Below are positions 5,848 through 9,937 of a stretch of DNA of 9,937 bases, one piece after another. Positions within the stretch are counted from its first letter, which is position 1. Each line of letters begins with the position of its first letter. The DNA is from an uncultured Clostridia bacterium. Lineage in GTDB: Bacteria > Bacillota > Clostridia > Christensenellales > Borkfalkiaceae. The notes under the pieces were generated by a model. The model searched no databases. It was not told where the DNA came from and was given only the letters and a program-made list of their open reading frames with translations. The stretch spans positions 1 through 9,937 of the forward strand of contig CAJOMT010000072.1 in assembly GCA_905235815.1 (NCBI GenBank), read 5' to 3'. Made by a program: the position numbers and the translations under genes.

Positions 5848-6561
5848 ATGTCGGAAAAGGACAATCCTCATAAAGATCACCGAGAAAGGCTACGCAAAAG
5901 ATTTATGGAAAACGACGGAGCCGTCGAAGATCACGAACTTCTGGAACTTTTACTATTCTATTCCGTACCGAGAAAAAATACGAACATAATTGCGCATGAC
6001 TTGCTTTCAAGGTTCAACTCGGTTTCGGGAGTGGTGCACGCTCCCGTAGAAGCGTTAAAAGCTGTTGACGGAATTGGGGATAACAGCGCATGCCTTTTGA
6101 GTTTGATAGGTAAAATTTCCGATAGAATTAGGGATAATCCCGAAGATGACGAGAAAATAACTTGTCCGGAGGACGCAAGAACACTCTTGGCAAAGGCGAT
6201 TGGAAAAGAGAAAAAGGAAATTGCGTATATTTATTACCTTAATCAGAGAGGCAAGGTAATAAAGAAAGACGTATTTACTCAATATTCGCCCGATTACGTC
6301 AGTTTCAACTATCTCAACGTTCAAAGAGAGTGTTGTTTAATTCAGCCGAAATCTATAATAATAGCGCATAATCACCCCGACGGATTGCTGTTGCCGTCCG
6401 CCGATGACGATAAAACGACGGAGAGATTGGCACTCTTTTGCAAGGTGTTCGATATTGAGTTTGCAGACCATATAATAGTTTCGGGCGAGCAAATTTACAG
6501 TTACAGAGATTCCGGTAGGCTTGAAAGTATTTTCAAGAAAATCGGGGAAGTTAATATATAA
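5848..6561 (+). CDS. radC: RadC-like protein (HhH plus MPN/JAMM domain)
   Basis: The 237-residue protein has the RadC/UPF0758 layout. The N-terminal part contains H-R-E-R-L-R-K-R-F and E-D-H-E-L-L-E-L-L-L. A helix-hairpin-helix stretch around V-D-G-I-G-D-N (about 73-79) follows, and then a JAMM metalloprotease-type domain from about 105. The zinc site is complete: Glu124, then HNHP with His174 and His176, Ser184 and Asp187 (HxH-x7-S-x2-D). The usual HNHPSG is HNHPDG here. The name RadC comes from an old DNA-repair claim; the biochemical role of the family is not settled. AGGAG (5837-5841) stands 6 nt before the ATG. It follows HU but is separated by a terminator, so it is likely transcribed weakly by read-through or from an unrecognised promoter. 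Confidence 0.93.
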   Translation: MSEKDNPHKDHRERLRKRFMENDGAVEDHELLELLLFYSVPRKNTNIIAHDLLSRFNSVSGVVHAPVEALKAVDGIGDNSACLLSLIGKISDRIRDNPEDDEKITCPEDARTLLAKAIGKEKKEIAYIYYLNQRGKVIKKDVFTQYSPDYVSFNYLNVQRECCLIQPKSIIIAHNHPDGLLLPSADDDKTTERLALFCKVFDIEFADHIIVSGEQIYSYRDSGRLESIFKKIGEVNI

Positions 6562-6585
6562 TACAACATAATACAAACGGGGCGC

Positions 6586-6628
6586 ATTAAGCGAAAACTT
6601 TCGCTTAATATAATTTACTTTATTTTTT
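6586..6628 (+). terminator. Probable terminator after the RadC-like gene
   Basis: ATTAAGCGAAA (6586-6596) pairs perfectly with TTTCGCTTAAT (6599-6609). An A/T-rich stretch follows, and a T-run at 6623-6628. The T-run is 13 nt from the stem and the stem has only three G/C pairs, so it is weaker than the HU terminator. The T-run lies just inside the 3' end of the convergent PH-like gene, beside its stop codon (6620-6622). Confidence 0.5.
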
Positions 6629-7087
6629 CGTTTCTTCGTCGGTTTCACCGAAAGTGATATCTTTATTGTACTTGACGAGCGCCGCATAAAAATCGTCGAA
6701 AGACTTTTCGTCTATCATAATTTTATATCCCGAGCCGTCTTGAAACAGTACGGATAAAGACGGGCGCTTCACGTTTTTGACGACCGAAACTATATCGGAT
6801 ATTAAAAAAGATTCTTTTAATATTCCGAACGATACTGTCATCTTCGAGTCGGATATAACGTAAGACGACGACGTTAAAACCATAGTTATCAAAAATATAA
6901 ATATGACGGATAAAAGTAAACTCAGCCCCAGCGAAATGTAACCGTAAGCGGACGCCGATATACCCGTTTTTATATAATCGATGACTTTAATAGCGTTCCA
7001 GACGAGACACACAGCCGCCAAAACGTATATTAATGCAAATAGAACGTAAAACACAGTTCCGAATTTAACTTTAAACTTATTTTTCAT
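6620..7087 (-). CDS. Small membrane protein with bacterial PH-like domain
   Basis: This 155-residue protein has two predicted membrane helices (about 9-32 and 51-71). A short C-terminal domain (about 75-140) follows, whose pattern SSYVISDSKMTVSFGILKESFLISDIVSV is that of bacterial PH-like domains of the bPH_4/YyaB type: a strand, a turn, then I-P/S-x-x-D-I-x-S. A second beta-rich half runs through K-I-M-I-D-E-K, and a helix D-D-F-Y-A-A-L closes it. The tail is charged (D-E-E-T-K-K). The function of such proteins is unknown; a membrane-proximal sensing or scaffolding role is only a guess. It has its own promoter (7115-7143) and an AGAGGG ribosome site (7096-7101), 8 nt before ATG. It is a single gene between two plus-strand units. 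Confidence 0.82.
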   Translation of the reverse strand: MKNKFKVKFGTVFYVLFALIYVLAAVCLVWNAIKVIDYIKTGISASAYGYISLGLSLLLSVIFIFLITMVLTSSSYVISDSKMTVSFGILKESFLISDIVSVVKNVKRPSLSVLFQDGSGYKIMIDEKSFDDFYAALVKYNKDITFGETDEETKK

Positions 7088-7114
7088 AGTAAATACCCTC
7101 TGTTTAATAGAAGT

Positions 7115-7143
7115 ATTATATACCGTTTATAAAAAATTTGCAA
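7115..7143 (-). promoter_or_regulatory. Promoter of the PH-like membrane protein gene
   Basis: On the minus strand TTGCAA (7138-7143), a 17-nt spacer and a perfect TATAAT (7115-7120). Transcription would begin near 7108, leaving a leader of about 20 nt that contains the ribosome site. Confidence 0.75.
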
Positions 7144-7171
7144 GAAATAGCCGTAATTTTTTGCAAATTTT
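7133..7171. repeat. 11-bp inverted repeat over two divergent -35 boxes
   Basis: AAAATTTGCAA (7133-7143) and TTGCAAATTTT (7161-7171) form a perfect inverted repeat with 17 nt between. Each arm carries the -35 hexamer TTGCAA of one of the two divergent promoters. It may be an operator for a shared regulator, or only reflect similar promoter sequence. Confidence 0.6.
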
Positions 7172-7189
7172 ATTCCGTTATGATAAAAT
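7161..7189 (+). promoter_or_regulatory. Promoter of the ABC-F / asnA operon, predicting a leaderless mRNA
   Basis: TTGCAA (7161-7166), a 17-nt spacer and TAAAAT (7184-7189) with a TG one base upstream (7181-7182), forming an extended -10. Six bases separate the -10 box from A7196, the first base of the ATG. Transcription is therefore expected to start at, or within a few bases of, the start codon. Confidence 0.7.
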
Positions 7190-7195
7190 AGCCTT

Positions 7196-8740
7196 ATGAG
7201 TATACTTGAAATAAAGGGATTATCGCATCGCTATGACGATAAAGACTTGTTTTACAAGTCAGATCTTACGATAAATAACGGCGAGCATATAGGCGTTGTC
7301 GGGCTGAACGGCGCAGGCAAGTCGACGTTCATAAATATTTTGGCGGGTAAACTCGTGCAAGACGACGGCGAAGTGCGCAGAATGCAGAATTTGCGAATAG
7401 GCTATCTCGACCAACACGCCTCGCTCGATACGAGTAAAACCGTAATGGAATATCTCCGTAGCGCATTTTCATACCTCGACGAAATAAACGCAAAACTCGA
7501 AGGTCTCTATGCCGATATGGCGACAGCCGAAGGCGAAGAATTGGATAGACTGATAGAAAAATCTTCTAAACTTCAACAGGTACTTCTCGACGCCGACTTC
7601 TACGATTTAGACGCTCAAATAAAAAAGGTCGCGAACGGGCTCGGAGCAAATAAGTTCGGCTATGAGTCGATTATCGGCAATTTATCGGGCGGAGAGCGTG
7701 CCAAACTGATGCTTGCCAAACTGCTTTTGGAGCAGCAAGACCTTATGCTTTTGGACGAGCCTACCAATTTTTTGGATATAGAACATATCGATTGGCTCGT
7801 CAAATATCTCAATTCCTATAAAAAGACGTTTTTGGTGATTTCGCACGACACGAAGTTTTTAAACGACGTTGCAAAAATAATAGTCAGCATAGAGAACGGG
7901 AACATACGAAAGTTTTCGGGAAATTACGACCAATATCTCGTTCAGAGAGAAATTTTAAATAAGCAATACGAGGACGATTATAACCGTCAGCAAGCGGAGA
8001 TAAAGCGTTTAAACGACTATATTGAAAGAAACAAGGCGAGGGCGTCGACTGCCGGAATGGCAAATTCAAGAAAGAAAATGCTCGACAGAATGGAAGTTAT
8101 GGCAAAACCCGCCGTAGAAAGGGAGTGTTCCTTTTCCTTTCCGTATATAGAACTGAACACGAAAGATATGCTCGTCGTAAAAAATCTGCAAATAGGTTAC
8201 GAGTCGCAGTTGATACCGGACGTATCATTCCACCTTTCGTCGAGGGATAAACTTTGGATACGAGGCACTAACGGCGTGGGCAAGACAACGCTTTTAAAAA
8301 CGCTTACCCGCAATATTCCGCCTCTCGGCGGAAGTTTCCACTTCCATATTGCCGCTAAAATAGGTTACGTCGAGCAAGATTTGAAATTTTCAAATCCGAA
8401 TATGACCGCCTCGCAAGTGTATTCGGACGCATATCCGAGGAGCAACCCCAAGGAAGTGCGCTATGCGCTTGCCAAAGTCGGGATAGTGGGCGATTTGGCG
8501 CTGCGCCCCGTCGGGAAAATGTCGGGCGGAGAGATGATGCGGCTGAAACTCGCAATAATGGAGAATTCACCGTCGAATATTTTGATTTTGGACGAGCCGA
8601 CGAACCACCTCGACGTAAAGGCGAAAGCGGCGCTTAAAAGCGCTTTGTCCGCTTACGAGGGGGCGATAATTCTGGTAACGCACGAACCGGATTTCGCAGA
8701 CGGCGTATGCGGCGACGTATTCGACGCAAAGAGCAAATAA
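7196..8740 (+). CDS. ABC-F family ATPase (twin-cassette, ribosome-associated type)
   Basis: The 514-residue soluble protein has two ATP-binding cassettes and no membrane helix. Cassette 1 has Walker A GLNGAGKS (36-43), signature LSGGE (163-167) and Walker B with Asp187-Glu188 followed by PTN. Cassette 2 has GTNGVGKT (357-364), MSGGE (442-446) and Asp466-Glu467 followed by PTNHLD. Between them lies the charged helical ABC-F linker (about 255-310), including N-K-A-R-A-S-T and S-R-K-K-M-L-D-R-M. Both catalytic glutamates are present. ABC-F proteins bind the ribosomal E site and adjust translation or protect from antibiotics. The linker is short and the sequence is closer to housekeeping YbiT/YkpA-like members than to known resistance proteins, a judgement from memory. 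No Shine-Dalgarno sequence precedes the ATG, and a promoter ends 6 nt upstream. It is co-transcribed with asnA, 13 nt downstream. Confidence 0.93.
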   Translation: MSILEIKGLSHRYDDKDLFYKSDLTINNGEHIGVVGLNGAGKSTFINILAGKLVQDDGEVRRMQNLRIGYLDQHASLDTSKTVMEYLRSAFSYLDEINAKLEGLYADMATAEGEELDRLIEKSSKLQQVLLDADFYDLDAQIKKVANGLGANKFGYESIIGNLSGGERAKLMLAKLLLEQQDLMLLDEPTNFLDIEHIDWLVKYLNSYKKTFLVISHDTKFLNDVAKIIVSIENGNIRKFSGNYDQYLVQREILNKQYEDDYNRQQAEIKRLNDYIERNKARASTAGMANSRKKMLDRMEVMAKPAVERECSFSFPYIELNTKDMLVVKNLQIGYESQLIPDVSFHLSSRDKLWIRGTNGVGKTTLLKTLTRNIPPLGGSFHFHIAAKIGYVEQDLKFSNPNMTASQVYSDAYPRSNPKEVRYALAKVGIVGDLALRPVGKMSGGEMMRLKLAIMENSPSNILILDEPTNHLDVKAKAALKSALSAYEGAIILVTHEPDFADGVCGDVFDAKSK

Positions 8741-8753
8741 TCGAGAGGTTTTT

Positions 8754-9761
8754 ATGAGTAAAGTATATATTCCGAAGGGCTATAAGTCGGTTTTAGACGT
8801 ATATGAAACGCAGACCGCAATCGGCATATTAAAGCGCACGTTTGAGGATAAACTCTGTCTGGCGCTGAATTTAAAGAGGGTTTCCGCACCGCTTTTCGTC
8901 GATCCGAACACGGGCGAAAACGACGACTTAAACGGCATAGAGCGCCCCGTCGGATTCGAGATTAAGGAGACGGGCGGCAACGCAGTTGTTGTACATTCGC
9001 TCGCAAAATGGAAAAGGTTGGCGTTAAAGCGCTATAATTTTTCGGTTGGCGAAGGTATCTATACGGATATGAACGCCATAAGGCGAGATGAAGAACTCGA
9101 CAATCTTCACTCCGTGTATACGGATCAATGGGATTGGGAAAAGATAATCACGAGGGAAAATAGAAACGAGGAATATTTAAAGACGGTCGTTCGTTGTATA
9201 GTCGGGGCGATATGTGAGACGTCGGAAGTTTTAAAGTGCAGATATCCGCAACTTTCCGTAAAGTTAAGTAGCGACGTTTCGTTCATAACTTCGCAAGAAC
9301 TCGAAGACCTCTATCCGAATAACACTCCGAAAGAGAGAGAAAATCTGTATTTAAGAGAAAAGAGGACGGCGTTTATAATGCAGATAGGCGGAAAACTGCG
9401 CTCGGGTTATCCGCACGACGGCAGAGCGCCCGATTATGACGATTGGTCGCTGAACGGCGACTTGCTCTTTTACGATGACGTTTTGGATATGGCAATGGAG
9501 ATATCCTCGATGGGAATAAGAGTTGACGAAAAGTCGCTGGATATTCAGCTTAAAGAGGCGAATGCGGACGAGCGCAGAAAATTTTTATACCACAGAGAAC
9601 TTTTGGCGGGAAATCTTCCGCTGACGATAGGAGGGGGAATAGGACAGTCGAGGTTATCGATGTTACTTCTCGAAAAAGCGCACATAGGCGAAGTGCAAGT
9701 GTCTCTTTGGGACGAAGATACGAAAAGAATATGTAAAGAAAACGGAATAAACCTATTATAA
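8754..9761 (+). CDS. asnA: Aspartate--ammonia ligase (asparagine synthetase A)
   Basis: The 335-residue cytosolic enzyme makes asparagine from aspartate, ammonia and ATP (via aspartyl-AMP). Its length is close to the 330 of the E. coli enzyme. Family stretches run through the protein: the N-terminal Y-x-T-Q-x-A-I, the D-P-N-T-G-E-N-D-D-L-N-G loop (about 51-62) with E-R-P-V-G-F, W-K-R-L-A-L, D-M-N-A-I-R-R-D-E, S-V-Y-T-D-Q-W-D-W-E, and the class-II-synthetase motif 3 G-G-G-I-G-Q-S-R with Arg300. It is intact. The start has GAGAGG (8743-8748), 5 nt before ATG, in contrast to the leaderless-type start of the ABC-F gene ahead of it. No T-box or other amino-acid-responsive leader is seen before the operon. 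Confidence 0.97.
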   Translation: MSKVYIPKGYKSVLDVYETQTAIGILKRTFEDKLCLALNLKRVSAPLFVDPNTGENDDLNGIERPVGFEIKETGGNAVVVHSLAKWKRLALKRYNFSVGEGIYTDMNAIRRDEELDNLHSVYTDQWDWEKIITRENRNEEYLKTVVRCIVGAICETSEVLKCRYPQLSVKLSSDVSFITSQELEDLYPNNTPKERENLYLREKRTAFIMQIGGKLRSGYPHDGRAPDYDDWSLNGDLLFYDDVLDMAMEISSMGIRVDEKSLDIQLKEANADERRKFLYHRELLAGNLPLTIGGGIGQSRLSMLLLEKAHIGEVQVSLWDEDTKRICKENGINLL

Positions 9762-9763
9762 AA

Positions 9764-9840
9764 GGGGCTGCCATTATTGATATGAACCCCAAAAGTCAGA
9801 CGCTTTTGGGAGCACTATCAAGTGGCAGCCTCATTTATTA
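9764..9840 (+). terminator. Long three-block hairpin after asnA
   Basis: The outer block GGCTGCCA/TGGCAGCC (9766-9773 with 9823-9830) extends by a G-T and a G-C pair. The middle block is TTGATA/TATCAA (9777-9782 with 9816-9821). The inner block is CCCAAAAG/CTTTTGGG (9788-9795 with 9803-9810) with a 7-nt loop. Only small bulges separate the blocks. It begins 2 nt after the asnA stop, and a modest T-rich tail (CATTTATT) follows, so it can end the operon's transcript. The length and the inner sequence also recall insertion-sequence end remnants (see findings). Confidence 0.65.
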
Positions 9841-9937
9841 AGCCATTGTTTGAAAGTGAAAAGTGGTAAAATCCATCTCTCCCGACTAAATTCGGCGGAC
9901 AATCTCCCTTCCTAAAAGGGCGCAAAAGGGTGCTGAA
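9841..9937. other. Intergenic DNA at right window edge with small hairpins
   Basis: No coding frame is supported. Small stems are visible: CCGA/TCGG (9882-9885 with 9892-9895) and CCCTT/AAGGG (9906-9910 with 9916-9920). The run of short C/T-rich and G/A-rich blocks resembles dispersed intergenic repeats often met in gut Clostridia assemblies, from general impression only. Confidence 0.35.
9914..9928 (+). repeat. 15-nt direct repeat, right copy
   Basis: Exact second copy of the word at 56-70. Its first bases form the 3' arm of a small CCCTT/AAGGG stem, which the left copy does not have. Confidence 0.5.

Noticed and set aside
7196..8740. Calling the ABC-F gene an antibiotic resistance determinant
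   Set aside because: No resistance-type extended linker is visible and the neighbour is a metabolic gene; the motifs fit housekeeping members better.
9550..9792. 80-residue minus-strand frame reaching past the asnA stop
   Set aside because: It mostly overlaps the conserved end of asnA and starts inside the hairpin; no ribosome site or domain.

Overview
The window looks like chromosomal DNA of a low-to-moderate GC Gram-positive bacterium, most likely an uncultured gut-type member of the Clostridia. The reasons are strong GGAGG-type ribosome sites, A/T-rich promoters with sigma-A-like boxes, an HU gene of firmicute type, a SpoIIQ-like sporulation protein, a Gram-positive lipoprotein and an ammonia-dependent asparagine synthetase (AsnA). 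This placement is inference; no rRNA or other decisive marker is present. No tRNA, rRNA, CRISPR array, complete insertion sequence or prophage gene was seen. No gap between genes exceeds 300 bases.

Layout. (1) 193-5324, minus strand, five genes. Transcription enters from a promoter at 5362-5390 and first reads a PHP-domain-like protein (4143-5324), then a glycerol-1-phosphate-dehydrogenase-like protein (2920-4146). These two are coupled by a 4-nt TTGA overlap, and both appear to have lost the metal ligands of their families. After an 86-nt gap with a -10 box and a hairpin come a small exported protein (2414-2833), a SpoIIQ-like M23 membrane protein (1675-2382) and, behind a second hairpin, an M1-type zinc metallopeptidase lipoprotein (193-1617). 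(2) 5439-6609, plus strand: HU with a good promoter and terminator, then a RadC/MPN-domain protein. (3) 6620-7087, minus strand: a small membrane protein with a bacterial PH-like domain, convergent with the RadC gene. (4) 7161-9761, plus strand: an ABC-F ATPase whose predicted transcript starts at its ATG, followed 13 nt later by asnA. A long imperfect hairpin and repeat-like intergenic DNA close the window.

How the genes may work together. The SpoIIQ-like protein is the forespore half of the SpoIIQ-SpoIIIAH channel in known spore formers; the small protein in front of it could be a shortened relative of YwmB, which lies near spoIID/spoIIQ in some Firmicutes. HU and RadC-like proteins are housekeeping DNA proteins. 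ABC-F and AsnA sit in one operon, linking a ribosome-associated ATPase type to asparagine supply only by position.

The most unusual item is the pair at 2920-5324. Two adjacent, translationally coupled proteins keep the outlines of two metalloenzyme families while their catalytic metal sites are replaced, and one of them contains no histidine in 408 residues. Other points of interest are two leaders in which a terminator-like hairpin covers the Shine-Dalgarno sequence just before the ATG, a predicted leaderless ABC-F mRNA, and an 11-bp inverted repeat covering both -35 boxes of a divergent promoter.
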